A stretch of DNA of 64,000 nucleotides from BCD1 sp965230565 (GCA_965230565.1 CBDDLH010000001.1:62001-126000); one strand, 5' to 3'; numbered from the stretch's first letter, positions 1 to 7,137 are shown. The notes: generated from the sequence alone by a model not told the origin. Made by a program: numbers and translations.

Positions 1-924
1 TGACAGATCGTAGTCCGGGTTTTCGGCCAGGAATTGCTTTAGTTTTCCCATATGTCCCTGAAAAGAGTAGGTTGAGGTACCGGCATAAAAGGTGGCAATA
101 CCTTCCCCGACCCATAGATGAGGATCTTTGGGCACAACGTGATAAGTGTATAAATGCACCAGTTCATGCGGGAAAAAAGAAGAATTATTGCCTGAGTAAA
201 TGATCATGTTTCGCCAACTGGCTATGCCTCCCTTGCCACTGGGGTTATACATCCGGTTCATATATTCATAGCCCCAGGTACGGGCTATGTCCCTGGCATT
301 ACTCGCCACGAAATAATCAAACTCCAGCGGCTCCACACCAAATTCTTTGGACATTTCCAGGTTGAAGGCATTCATCTGCTCAGCTTCGGCCAACTTGAAT
401 TGATGGAAGGGATGAATGTAATAATTGATTTGGCCAACTCGTCGATGTTCGAATACCGTTTTTAAATACTCCGCACTGCTGATCAACAAGTACTTACCGT
501 CGATTTCTTTTGCATAAACAGCAGATATTACGTCCAGATGGACTTCTTCGGATTGGTTATCTAAATGAGAAAATGAACTGATCAGGGACCAATAGCCATT
601 CCCCACCTCGAAAATTCCAATTACTTTGCATTGAACCCTGTAAGGTTTCTGTTTAAGCTGCCCGATACCAATCGCCCAGAAATTTTCGTCAGGTACCTTC
701 ATGTTTTCAAAAGACCAATAGGGAGAATTGACATCCTGGAAATGGCCGTCTGAGATATAATTCTGCCACAATTCAATGAGTTGCTGCTCCACCTCACCAT
801 CGGCATTGGTTACTTCTTCGTGGATATAAAAGTCTATGCCTCCCCGACTGTCGGTTGCCTCTGATTGGGCAAAGCTCATCTGGCATAGGGTTAGGAAAAT
901 CAGGGTGTACAGTGTTTTGGTCAT
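1..924 (-). CDS. secreted zincin-type metalloprotease, partial (C-terminus beyond window)
   Basis: The minus frame is open from an ATG at 924 to the window edge, 308 codons, so the C-terminus is missing. The first ~19 residues form a Sec signal (MTKTLYTLIFLTL, then MSFAQ). Residues 253-257 are HELVH, a gluzincin zinc-binding HExxH motif, followed about 18 residues later by WVGEG, whose Glu is the likely third zinc ligand. This suggests a peptidase of the MA clan acting in the periplasm or outside. The N-terminal ~240 residues match nothing I recognise; they contain a nuclear-transport-factor-like run of short aromatic-rich strands, which is only an impression. It lies downstream of the cassette-like genes but shows no attC-like element of its own inside the window. 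The protease call is good; family and substrate are unknown. Confidence 0.75.
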   Translation of the reverse strand, partial: MTKTLYTLIFLTLCQMSFAQSEATDSRGGIDFYIHEEVTNADGEVEQQLIELWQNYISDGHFQDVNSPYWSFENMKVPDENFWAIGIGQLKQKPYRVQCKVIGIFEVGNGYWSLISSFSHLDNQSEEVHLDVISAVYAKEIDGKYLLISSAEYLKTVFEHRRVGQINYYIHPFHQFKLAEAEQMNAFNLEMSKEFGVEPLEFDYFVASNARDIARTWGYEYMNRMYNPSGKGGIASWRNMIIYSGNNSSFFPHELVHLYTYHVVPKDPHLWVGEGIATFYAGTSTYSFQGHMGKLKQFLAENPDYDLS

Positions 925-970
925 AATAATTTATTTTAGTTTCTCAGGAGACTTAAGCAGGTGATCAAAA

Positions 971-1270
971 CTACTTCAATTCATATCGAAAAACCTTGTC
1001 CGCATTTTCTTTGATTTCAATTTTATTTCCCGTAGTGGTAATTTCCAGCCCTCTGAAATAGTCATCGTATACAAATATCTTATTGCCGGATTTGATTATT
1101 TTCTTTACCAGGTTTTCCTGATTGAATAATCCATGTGTTACAATTTCTATCACATCTCCCTTGTTTCTGATCACATAACTGTTTCCTACATGGATTTCAT
1201 TATAAGCAGCTCGGGAGTTGAGAACCGATAATGGGTCTCTACGAGACCGTTTAGTCCCTGTTAGTTGGAG
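971..1270 (-). pseudogene. short open frame, probable 5'-truncated gene remnant
   Basis: The minus frame is open for 100 codons from a stop at 1271-1273 to a stop at 971, but has no ATG; the only start-like codon is a GTG at 1174, giving 67 residues. The downstream part (GDVIEIVTHGLFNQ and following, ending KVFRYELK) has the composition of a real protein, with alternating strands and lysines. The upstream part overlaps two perfect hairpins and does not look coding. I read it as the 3' remnant of a gene whose start was lost, or a small gene starting at the GTG. No family is recognised. Confidence 0.3.
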
Positions 1271-1283
1271 TTATACATAACTC
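1234..1283. repeat. two adjacent perfect hairpins
   Basis: GGTCTC at 1234-1239 pairs with GAGACC at 1243-1248 around a 3-base loop. GAGTTAT at 1268-1274 pairs with ATAACTC at 1277-1283 around a 2-base loop. Neither is followed by a clear T run on either strand, so they are not obvious intrinsic terminators. They lie 130-180 bases downstream of the Nudix gene stop, in the position that attC-like palindromes occupy after other genes of this block. A looser AAC-to-GTT palindrome (minus strand, with AGCG and CGCT arms) may lie just beyond, around 1280-1320. Confidence 0.5.
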
Positions 1284-1411
1284 TCAAGCGGAAAGGAATG
1301 TCCACGCTATAGTTACCCAATAGAGTTTCACTCAATTGTGACATTTACAAGGTCTCAAAATTCACATAAATGTTTACGCATTCGATCTCATCAAAAACAA
1401 AAATACCGGTA

Positions 1412-1894
1412 TCACTTCAGCATAATTTGATGACGCTTCCGGAAATAATTCAGACTTTCGAAGGCAGAATGCTCATTGTTAGGTAACTTCTCCCTGTTAA
1501 CCACATGCACAAATTTTGCCAGTTTTACTTCATTTTTATCCTGTATGTCAATGGTGCCTGTCCATTTATTTGAATAAAACTCCACGGTAAAATATTGGAT
1601 CCTGTCGCCATTTGGATATTCCACCGTTTCCGTTGCAGGGTTGGTACTTATCCCGATAACCTCCAAATCCAGAATCTCAATGCCTGTTTCTTCCCATACT
1701 TCTCTTTTGATACATTCCTCAATGGTTTCGCCCTCTTCCAGGCTACCGGCCGGGATACCCATTTGACCATTATCCGCTCTCTCGATAACCAGTATTTCTT
1801 TTTGGTCATTTTCGATGATGATCCTTGCAGCAGGGTGGATGAACATATCATTCCCTAAGCTCGTTCTGATTCTTTTGATATAGTTTCCGGACAT
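1412..1894 (-). CDS. Nudix hydrolase
   Basis: A 160-residue protein of normal single-domain Nudix length. Residues 50-72 match the Nudix box GX5EX7REUXEEXGU exactly (G50, E56, R64-E65, E68-E69, G71-I72), so the Mg-binding glutamates and catalytic core are intact. Nudix enzymes hydrolyse nucleoside diphosphates linked to another group; the substrate cannot be told from sequence. It is cytoplasmic, with no signal peptide. The ATG at 1894 gives MSGNYIKRIR, and the frame before it holds no better start. It lies in the same orientation as the cassette-like genes that follow, and a tiny AAC-to-GTT palindrome (about 1927-1944) sits just upstream. Nudix genes are common accessory cargo. Confidence 0.9.
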   Translation of the reverse strand: MSGNYIKRIRTSLGNDMFIHPAARIIIENDQKEILVIERADNGQMGIPAGSLEEGETIEECIKREVWEETGIEILDLEVIGISTNPATETVEYPNGDRIQYFTVEFYSNKWTGTIDIQDKNEVKLAKFVHVVNREKLPNNEHSAFESLNYFRKRHQIMLK

Positions 1895-1968
1895 GGTTTT
1901 ACTGTTTTATTATTGTGTATTGGTCAAAGAAACTCAACATGCCTGGCATTGTTCTGCACTGTTTTCCT

Positions 1969-2211
1969 TTATCTCAAATGTCTGGGATTATAGATTATTG
2001 GCGGCAATTCAATTGTCTGGACCTCTTTCATTCTTACTCTTTTTCTGCCTGCCGGAAAAAGAATTTTGAAATATCCTCCAAATATATTGCCACGTGGTTC
2101 CAGTGTAATATTGAAATCAGGTTCTTCTATCTGCGCTGTTCCCAAGGTATTCAGATTATACCGAAAATAGGTTCCAAATTCATAAGCCATCTTGTATCGG
2201 GGGCCATTCAT
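1969..2211 (-). CDS. hypothetical small protein in cassette-like position
   Basis: An 80-residue open frame starting at ATG 2211, or more plausibly at the second Met (2190), which would give 73 residues beginning MAYEFGTYFRYN. It is rich in aromatic and beta-strand-forming residues and has no signal peptide or recognised motif. Support is contextual: it begins about 10-30 bases past the attC-like palindrome at 2221-2295, as the other genes of this block do. A spurious frame cannot be excluded, because the opposite strand is also open. Confidence 0.35.
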   Translation of the reverse strand: MNGPRYKMAYEFGTYFRYNLNTLGTAQIEEPDFNITLEPRGNIFGGYFKILFPAGRKRVRMKEVQTIELPPIIYNPRHLR

Positions 2212-2220
2212 TTTATTTGG

Positions 2221-2295
2221 GGCACAACGGTAAATTGTATGAGTGGTGGCAGATTACGTGGTAGTTTCCTTTCAAACCGCTACACAATTTGAGCG
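2221..2295 (-). repeat. attC-like palindrome aC1 (degenerate)
   Basis: On the coding (minus) strand the element begins near GCTCAAATTGTGTAG and ends with CTCATACAATTTACC followed by GTTGTGC. Arms AAATTGT and ACAATTT pair. Its outer shape and bases resemble aC5 at 5216-5282 (GTGTATG arm, CCACATACAC arm, GTTGGGC end). It lies 57 bases after the stop of the polysaccharide deacetylase gene. The left AAC core is degraded, so this is the weakest full-length member. Confidence 0.35.
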
Positions 2296-2351
2296 GGCAA
2301 CAATCCTTTATATTTACCCCTTCCCCTGCCATTACTTACACAAAATGTCAG

Positions 2352-3251
2352 CTACAGTTTTTTTATTTTAAGTTTTTCTCCTTGTTTTAAAATCTTGAAT
2401 CCATTTGAAGTTTCAATCCACACATTTTCGTTTTCTGCAGGATTTATAATTTCATTTTCATTTATCTCTACTTTGCTAATTGCTTTTAGATAGTCTGTAA
2501 GTTGACCACATCCAACATACCAAATGTCATTTCTGTTACCGATTTGCTCACAGAATTTCACCATATTATCCCATCTTTTTTTATCTCCAAATTCCCATGA
2601 ATGACCCCAAACATAAAAAATTGATAATTCATGTTTGTCCAATTCTAAGTATACATATGAATAATCCAGAACCTTACTGTCATGGCATGTTGGGTTCCAA
2701 ATAAGATAATTTGTGGGCAGGTCAAATTTGTGAGTATCACTTACAGTTCTGGCATTGGTAATCCCGGTAGTTGATACAACTTTCGCAATATGTTCGTTTG
2801 TATTACCAAATGGATACGCCATACTTTTTATTTCTCTATTTGTAAGTTTTGTCAGCGCGGAAATATCAGTGTTTATTTCCTCAAGAATTTCAGTATCGGA
2901 GATGTGGATAAAATCTTTATGTAAGGCTCCATGAGCAGCAATCTCATGATTTTTATAAACGATTAACAATGAATCTTTGGGGATATATTTTTGGAAAACC
3001 GAATCACCGTATTCTTGTGCCCAGCCGCGTGTAGTTCCTAAGTATGCTGAATTTAGATTAAACGTCCCAACAATTTTATGTTGATTGAATAGTTGTATAA
3101 GTTGAATATCTTGAATTACTCCATCATCATAGCTCATGATTAACGCCTTATACTTACCATCTGGATAAGTGAAATTAACAAACCTTTCTGTCTTTGTACA
3201 GGAAGCCAAAAGAAGAACTAATACCCAAAAAAGTAAAACTGCTTTTCTCAT
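2352..3251 (-). CDS. polysaccharide deacetylase (NodB-domain) lipoprotein
   Basis: A 299-residue protein that removes acyl groups from a surface polysaccharide or peptidoglycan-type sugar, by family. A lipobox LLASC places the lipidated Cys at residue 18, so it is membrane-anchored in the envelope. Catalytic motifs of carbohydrate esterase family 4 are visible: SYDDG at 40-44 (catalytic base and metal Asp), HGALH at 107-111 (metal histidines), AYPFG at 145-149, and GHSWEF at 216-221 with the catalytic His. Length and motif order fit the family. It sits between attC-like elements aC2 (upstream) and aC1 (downstream), so it is a candidate cassette cargo gene. The natural substrate is unknown. 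Confidence 0.88.
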   Translation of the reverse strand: MRKAVLLFWVLVLLLASCTKTERFVNFTYPDGKYKALIMSYDDGVIQDIQLIQLFNQHKIVGTFNLNSAYLGTTRGWAQEYGDSVFQKYIPKDSLLIVYKNHEIAAHGALHKDFIHISDTEILEEINTDISALTKLTNREIKSMAYPFGNTNEHIAKVVSTTGITNARTVSDTHKFDLPTNYLIWNPTCHDSKVLDYSYVYLELDKHELSIFYVWGHSWEFGDKKRWDNMVKFCEQIGNRNDIWYVGCGQLTDYLKAISKVEINENEIINPAENENVWIETSNGFKILKQGEKLKIKKL

Positions 3252-3276
3252 ATTTCGTTGTTTTTTTTATTTTAGG

Positions 3277-3346
3277 TAACGGTGAAGCTACCCGGCGTGC
3301 CTTGTGTTGCGCCCGCGGAGGGGCCTGGCGTCGAAGCGTATGTTAG
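3277..3346 (-). repeat. attC-like palindrome aC2
   Basis: Coding strand reads CTAACATACGC at the left and GGGTAGCTTCACC then GTTACC at the right, 68 bases from AAC to GTTA. It is the same length as aC3 (3951-4020) and aC7 (21420-21491) and shares with them the ends CATACGC and TAGNTTCACC plus the block ACACAAGGCACG (aC2 and aC3), while the middle differs. It starts 7 bases after the stop of the 3354-3926 gene and ends 25 bases before the deacetylase start. The 17-mer TTGTGTTGCGCCCGCGG on the plus strand (3302-3318) recurs exactly in aC4. Confidence 0.55.
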
Positions 3347-3353
3347 TGGTTTT

Positions 3354-3926
3354 CTATCCTGCAGTCAAATACACATGATGCGCTCCTAAACCTACCAAAC
3401 ATTTAATGTTAGTTTTTAATGTTTTCAAGTCTTCTAGTATTAATTTCTCTTCAAAATATTTTATGAAGGGGTTTTCTATTTCATATTTGTTTTGATTCAT
3501 TTGTTTTATGTCCTTATTTATCATTTTCAAAATGATTAAGTCTTCATATGTTTTAGCTTCCTTTTCATCAATGGTCTTATTTCCAAAGCGATTATCTTCT
3601 TTCCATTTAAATTTTATTAAATCACATATTGAAGGGTCATTGTCGATTCTAGAGATAGCATTATCAATAAGATTTATTAATTGGCCGGCCTCTTGAAGGT
3701 TTTGTTTTACGTAATCGTCGGAAGGGGTTTCAATTTCATAAACAAGTTTTGTTAAGCGGAGGAGTTCAATTTTATAATATTTAGCAGCTTGAAAAATAAT
3801 GCTAAATTCACCAAATGCATTATAGCTGTCTATAAAATTATAGAATCTTCTGGGGATGAATTTATTGCAATCATATGCCAATTCCCTGTCTATTTCATCT
3901 GACCATATCCCAATGTTAAATCCCAT
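3354..3926 (-). CDS. hypothetical cytoplasmic helical protein
   Basis: The frame is open further upstream to 4022, but that part lies inside the attC-like element aC3, so I take the Met at 3926 (MGFNIGIWSDEID), 24 bases past the element. This gives about 190 residues. The protein is soluble, mostly helical and rich in Ile, Lys and Asn, with no signal peptide, membrane segment or recognised motif. It might be a stand-alone accessory protein carried as a cassette: aC3 lies directly upstream and aC2 starts 7 bases after the stop. Function unknown. Confidence 0.6.
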   Translation of the reverse strand: MGFNIGIWSDEIDRELAYDCNKFIPRRFYNFIDSYNAFGEFSIIFQAAKYYKIELLRLTKLVYEIETPSDDYVKQNLQEAGQLINLIDNAISRIDNDPSICDLIKFKWKEDNRFGNKTIDEKEAKTYEDLIILKMINKDIKQMNQNKYEIENPFIKYFEEKLILEDLKTLKTNIKCLVGLGAHHVYLTAG

Positions 3927-3950
3927 TTCAGTGAAGGTTGTAAATACCAC

Positions 3951-4020
3951 TAACGGTGAAACTACCCAACGTGCCTTGTGTTCCGCCTGCGGCAAGGCAG
4001 GATGTGGTAGCGTATGTTGC
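3951..4020 (-). repeat. attC-like palindrome aC3
   Basis: Coding strand: GTGCAACATACGCTACC at the left, TTGGGTAGTTTCACC then GTTAGTG at the right. Predicted pairs from outside in: AAC with GTT, CTACC with GGTAG, TGCCTT with AAGGCA, GCC with GGC around a short loop, with unpaired bases between the blocks. The alternation of a boundary pair, an unpaired spacer and stems with extra bases on one side is the attC fold. It starts 9 bases after the doc stop and ends 24 bases before the next start. Same length and ends as aC2. Confidence 0.6.
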
Positions 4021-4029
4021 ACACTGGTC

Positions 4030-4407
4030 TTACAATTGGATTAGATAACTTTCAATCCAGGATTTGATTTCACTATACTCCAAAGTCCCCTCGGCAATTT
4101 TTATCACAAACTCGTATTTCTCTCCTTCTGAAGCTTTTATATCTAAATCACTTTTTAGCAGGATCAATCGCATCAAAATATACCCCGTTCTTTTATTCCC
4201 ATCGCTAAATGGATGATTTTTTACAATACTTTCAATAATTGCTGAAGCTTTACCTACTGGACTTGGATATAATTCCTGACCATCAAATGTAGCATATGGT
4301 CTTTGAATTGCTGACTCTAAAAGGCTCATGTCTCTTATCCCTTTGCTTCCACCAAATTTTTCAAGTGCTAACTGGTGAATAACAATGACTTCTTTCAAAG
4401 TTATCAT
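4030..4407 (-). CDS. doc: death-on-curing (Doc) toxin of the Fic family
   Basis: A 125-residue protein of typical Doc length. Residues 65-73 read HPFSDGNKR, the Doc version of the Fic motif, with catalytic His65 and the NKR that distinguishes Doc kinases from classical Fic AMPylating enzymes. By family it phosphorylates elongation factor Tu and stops translation. The ATG overlaps the stop of the upstream small gene (ATGA, 4404-4407), so the two are translated together as a toxin-antitoxin pair. The pair is bounded by attC-like elements aC4 and aC3, the usual place for toxin-antitoxin modules that stabilise integron arrays. Confidence 0.9.
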   Translation of the reverse strand: MITLKEVIVIHQLALEKFGGSKGIRDMSLLESAIQRPYATFDGQELYPSPVGKASAIIESIVKNHPFSDGNKRTGYILMRLILLKSDLDIKASEGEKYEFVIKIAEGTLEYSEIKSWIESYLIQL

Positions 4408-4589
4408 TGAGCTAGTCTTTTAAGTAATTCTGAGTCTTCTTCGAATATTTTATGGATCAGATTGGCTGTTTCAGTTTGTTCTTCAGTTGATTTCTCAACT
4501 TGCTTTAGATATTCCAATAACGGCTTAAGTTGACTCTCCGACAACTTAACAATGATTTGATTTATTTCAGTTATCAATTGATTTTGCAT
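4404..4589 (-). CDS. probable antitoxin partner of Doc
   Basis: The frame is open upstream to 4769, but that extension runs through palindrome aC4, so I take the Met at 4589 (MQNQLITEINQII), giving 61 residues. The protein is short, acidic toward the C-terminus (residues such as EEQTETANLIHKIFEEDSE, split by helices) and helical, as expected of a small antitoxin. It is not clearly Phd-like. Its stop overlaps the doc start by ATGA. The role as antitoxin is inferred from position, size and overlap rather than from a recognised fold. Confidence 0.7.
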   Translation of the reverse strand: MQNQLITEINQIIVKLSESQLKPLLEYLKQVEKSTEEQTETANLIHKIFEEDSELLKRLAQ

Positions 4590-4640
4590 CTTTAAAACTA
4601 TTTGTTCAAATATACGGCTTTTATTTTTTATTTGCTTGCG

Positions 4641-4779
4641 TGCAACGACCAAGGGTCTGCGGCGTTCCTGCGCAATCCTCCCTTCGGTCGGACTGCGCAG
4701 GAACGCCGCATTGGATGCCTCGTACTTTTTTGTGTTGCGCCCGCGGCAAAAAGTATGATCGACCTCCATATTGTTATGC
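4641..4779 (-). repeat. long attC-like element aC4 with a perfect 17-bp inverted repeat
   Basis: Plus-strand arm 4658-4674 (TGCGGCGTTCCTGCGCA) is the exact reverse complement of 4694-4710, with a 19-base spacer. A second, nested-looking pair, ACTTTTTTG near 4724 and CAAAAAGTA near 4747, surrounds the 17-mer also present in aC2 (4730-4746). Coding-strand ends are GCATAAC and GTTGCAC. It lies 31 bases after the stop of the 4811-5146 gene and 51 bases before the antitoxin start. Long cassette sites of 120-150 bases with extra terminal loops are known among attC sites. It could instead be a terminator or inserted repeat. Confidence 0.55.
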
Positions 4780-4810
4780 TTCTACCATTTAATTCTTTAA
4801 AAATTTTCAA

Positions 4811-5146
4811 TCACCAAGTTGAAAATATATACTTGATTCCCAGCTTCTTTAATTTTTCCATAATCATAGAAGCTGCGTTTATATCATAAAACTTAGATTC
4901 AAACCAATCTAAAAGTTGTTCAGTTTTAAAATCATCATTCCTACCATTAATTTTTTGCATCAATTTTTGAACTTCTTCTTGATTGATTTGGATGTAATAT
5001 TCGTAATGAAAATTTCTCATAATTTTTTTTACAACAATCCCACTTTCATCTCCTTTTATAATAATTTCATCATTTGGAGTATTGTAGACAGTTACCGTCA
5101 CCCAAATCAGTTCATTCTTTTTGTTGTCGTATAATACTCTTTTCAA
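4811..5146 (-). CDS. hypothetical protein
   Basis: A 111-residue soluble protein beginning MKRVLYDNKKNELIW. The first 60 residues alternate as beta strands; the remainder is helical and ends in KYIFSTW. There is no signal peptide and no motif I recognise. Length and the beta-then-helix layout would suit a small immunity or toxin-modulating protein, but this is only an impression. It is flanked by aC5 upstream and aC4 downstream and preceded by a leader repeated at 23.9 kb, so it fits as cassette cargo. Confidence 0.55.
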   Translation of the reverse strand: MKRVLYDNKKNELIWVTVTVYNTPNDEIIIKGDESGIVVKKIMRNFHYEYYIQINQEEVQKLMQKINGRNDDFKTEQLLDWFESKFYDINAASMIMEKLKKLGIKYIFSTW

Positions 5147-5170
5147 TTCCTTTTCATTTTAAATCCTAAG

Positions 5171-5215
5171 AATACTTGTTTTTTTTTACAGCACTTGGAT
5201 TCTTTCTTAGGTGTA
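5171..5215 (-). repeat. cassette leader repeat, copy 1
   Basis: The ~45 bases between aC5 and the start of the 4811-5146 gene recur with about 80 percent identity by eye at 23943-23985 (shared plus-strand blocks AATACTTGT, TTTTTACAGC, CTT.GATTCTTTCT and TGTAG). In both places the block directly abuts the GTT end of an attC-like element. It may carry a promoter or be the conserved beginning of related cassettes. Confidence 0.5.
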
Positions 5216-5282
5216 GCCCAACGGCTAGTGTATGTGGCGTAGCTGTGTTTAGCAGCTATGACCATCATACACATTGTTAGCC
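5216..5282 (-). repeat. attC-like palindrome aC5 (best canonical match)
   Basis: Coding strand begins GGCTAACAATGTGTATG and ends CATACACTAGCC then GTTGGGC, an exact match to the attC R' consensus GTTRRRY. GTGTATG pairs with CATACAC; inside, TAGCTG pairs with CAGCTA around CTAAACA. Unpaired AAT and TAGCC lie between the AAC/GTT boundary pair and the stem, as the central spacer does in attC. It starts 10 bases after the DUF6090 stop. aC6 has the same ends. Confidence 0.65.
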
Positions 5283-5292
5283 TTTCGTTTTT

Positions 5293-6333
5293 TTATTCAT
5301 TCTCTATTTTGGTAAATTGTATCGAGTTTTCGTTCAAGACACCTTCTAAACCTACAAATCCTTTTTCATCAAAATCAAAGTTAAATTGTATTGGAGGCTT
5401 CTCAATATAAAATGTATCTATAGCCTGTGGGATCAATTTCCTTTTTCCAAATGGAGCATTGACATAAAGTTGTTCATCGTCTAAAAATATATTTATTTGA
5501 ATAGAGCGACCATCTTCATTATTACCTTCATAATGCCCTACAAATTTTTGTAAATAATCTTCATTAATAAAATCAAAATCATTACCATTTAAATACATAA
5601 GGACAGTATTGGCTTCCATTAATAGTTCTTTTTCCCAATACAATCTATTTGCTTCGCACCTTGTTTTCCATTTGAGATAGGCTAAAAAAGAAGGGGTATT
5701 GAATAGTTTTTGTATAGCTACTGTTTTTTCTTTTTCGGATGGTCTATAAGTTGATTCTAATACTCTTCGATTACCTTCATATTCCAATACAGATGAAAAT
5801 TCAGCTATACTTTGTGTCATCATTAGTACAAATTCCTCTGATAGAGCATTGTCGTCAAAACCTATTTTAAATTTCGATGAAAACTTTGCTAAAGCATTAA
5901 TTAGGTTTTTATCCTGCAAGATAGAGATGTCTCCAGAACCAATGATGGCATCATAAGTGCTTAATACTGCTTCTGCTCGGTAATAAGAATATCCGCCGTT
6001 GGTTAAAATGTTAATAATGGAATCGCTACTGACAGTATAGTCTTTATTTTCAATAATATTGATTAAATCTTTTGCAGAACTTACGACAACCTCTTGTTGA
6101 GCAATTATGGTTTGCAACAAAAGTTTTGATTCTTCGAAATCATCTACTAACCCCTTAATAAGTATCTTCTCTTTTGCTCTGTTTTGTCTTTCTTGATTTT
6201 GATTATTAATACTCAAAGCAATCAAAATCCCAATAACAACTAAAATAATTTCTCCTAATGCATAAATGAGATATTTACGAAATCTATTTTCATTTAGCAA
6301 TTGTTGTCTAATTTTTCGAAAGAATTTTATCAT
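5293..6333 (-). CDS. DUF6090 family membrane protein
   Basis: A 346-residue protein starting MIKFFRKIRQQLLNENRF with a single membrane segment at about residues 25-45 (YALGEIILVVIGILIALSI), followed by NNQNQERQ, the hallmark N-terminus of DUF6090 proteins of Bacteroidota. The rest (helical 50-270, beta-rich C-terminus) is expected in the periplasm. The function of the family is unknown. It lies exactly between attC-like elements aC6 and aC5 (23 bases after one, 10 before the other), so it is a strong cassette cargo candidate. Confidence 0.85.
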   Translation of the reverse strand: MIKFFRKIRQQLLNENRFRKYLIYALGEIILVVIGILIALSINNQNQERQNRAKEKILIKGLVDDFEESKLLLQTIIAQQEVVVSSAKDLINIIENKDYTVSSDSIINILTNGGYSYYRAEAVLSTYDAIIGSGDISILQDKNLINALAKFSSKFKIGFDDNALSEEFVLMMTQSIAEFSSVLEYEGNRRVLESTYRPSEKEKTVAIQKLFNTPSFLAYLKWKTRCEANRLYWEKELLMEANTVLMYLNGNDFDFINEDYLQKFVGHYEGNNEDGRSIQINIFLDDEQLYVNAPFGKRKLIPQAIDTFYIEKPPIQFNFDFDEKGFVGLEGVLNENSIQFTKIENE

Positions 6334-6356
6334 TGATTTTTCTTTATTCTAATGAA

Positions 6357-6420
6357 GGCTAACGGTCGGTACATGCGGCGTGCGACGTCAGGAGCATGAT
6401 CGTCATGTACATTGTTACAC
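6357..6420 (-). repeat. attC-like palindrome aC6
   Basis: Coding strand begins GTGTAACAATGTACATG and ends CATGTACCGACC then GTTAGCC. GTACATG pairs perfectly with CATGTAC; AAC pairs with GTT; unpaired AAT and CGACC lie between. The middle (about 28 bases) differs from aC5, but both ends match it closely. It starts 4 bases after the stop of the pseudogene at 6425-6935 and ends 23 bases before the DUF6090 start. Confidence 0.6.
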
Positions 6421-6424
6421 ACTG

Positions 6425-6935
6425 CTATCTTCTTGAAGGCAACTTTAATTTCTTCTCGTACTTTTCTGAAAACATTTTTATTGCTTCATCAAGATTTGCA
6501 GTAAACTCTTTCTGTTTTATGATTCCACGTTCTTTCATTTCAATTTGAAGTTCTATCTTATTAATTAAATCTCTTATGCCCACTTCCGTTTTATGGCTAT
6601 TAATTGAATCAGAATCAAATTCTCTTTAAAAGATCAACGAAATTTAAGGCTCTTCTTAATTCATTTTTTCTCGTCTTCCTATCGCCCATCATTAAATCAA
6701 AGTTTACTTACAATAACCCACTAATTATTCCACCTGCCTCGTCTTCAGTAAGCCAAGGTATTATGTCTTGCCATGCATCCATAAGATATAAAAAGGCAGA
6801 AGGGAGAGTAGCGAGTACTACATCTAATTCTTGTTATCAATTCAAAAATTAACTCTTTAAACATCCTTGAGCTAGTACTTTAATTTGGGTTAATTCGGAA
6901 TATAGGCCATCGATCCTATCAGACTTCTCATTCAT
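6425..6935 (-). pseudogene. degraded gene at the head of the first cassette-like run
   Basis: A coherent coding sequence is spread over two frames. It starts ATG 6933-6935 (MNEKSDRIDGLYSELTQ), hits a TAA at 6849-6851, resumes as QELDVVLATLPSAFLYLMDA to an in-frame TAA at 6708-6710, continues as VNFDLMMGDRKTRKNELRR, then shifts frame near 6620-6630 and ends EKYEKKLKLPSRR at 6425. The intact ancestor would have had about 170 residues, mostly helical and charged. No family is recognised. The stop lies 4 bases from aC6, so the broken gene still has its cassette site. Confidence 0.5.
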
Positions 6936-7137
6936 TTTCCAGCAATTCAAAACTTCTCCTTTCAAATTCTTCCTTTTTTGAACGGAGCTCAATTTCTACC
7001 TGTTTAACAAACAGCTACATGCTTCCTCAAATTCCATTTGAAATTGATGCCTTAAATTTCTCCCAGCTAACACCAACCCAAAACCAAACAAAGCACTCAT
7101 AATCAAACAATATAACCAAATTACATTGTTATAATTG
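6928..7137 (-). pseudogene. remnant of a small membrane plus coiled-coil gene
   Basis: The minus frame gives a hydrophobic segment (VIWLYCLIMSALFGFGLVLA) followed by RNLRHQFQMEFEEACSC. A frame change then gives KQVEIELRSKKEEFERR and a charged end with a stop at 6928. Its end overlaps the start of the pseudogene at 6425-6935 by a few bases, as in a translationally coupled pair. This suggests a former two-gene unit of a one-helix membrane protein and a soluble partner. No intact start codon was found. The region overlaps the left part of a dispersed repeat, so the reading is tentative. Confidence 0.35.

Noticed and set aside
4404..4769. N-terminal 60-residue extension of the antitoxin frame and the plus ORF 4602-4889
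   Set aside because: Both translate the long palindrome aC4, which is open in several frames because of its symmetry; they have no protein-like composition.
2221..6420. Intrinsic terminators instead of recombination sites
   Set aside because: Most of these palindromes lack a following T run on the coding strand and share conserved ends across unrelated genes, so plain terminators explain them less well; a dual role stays possible.
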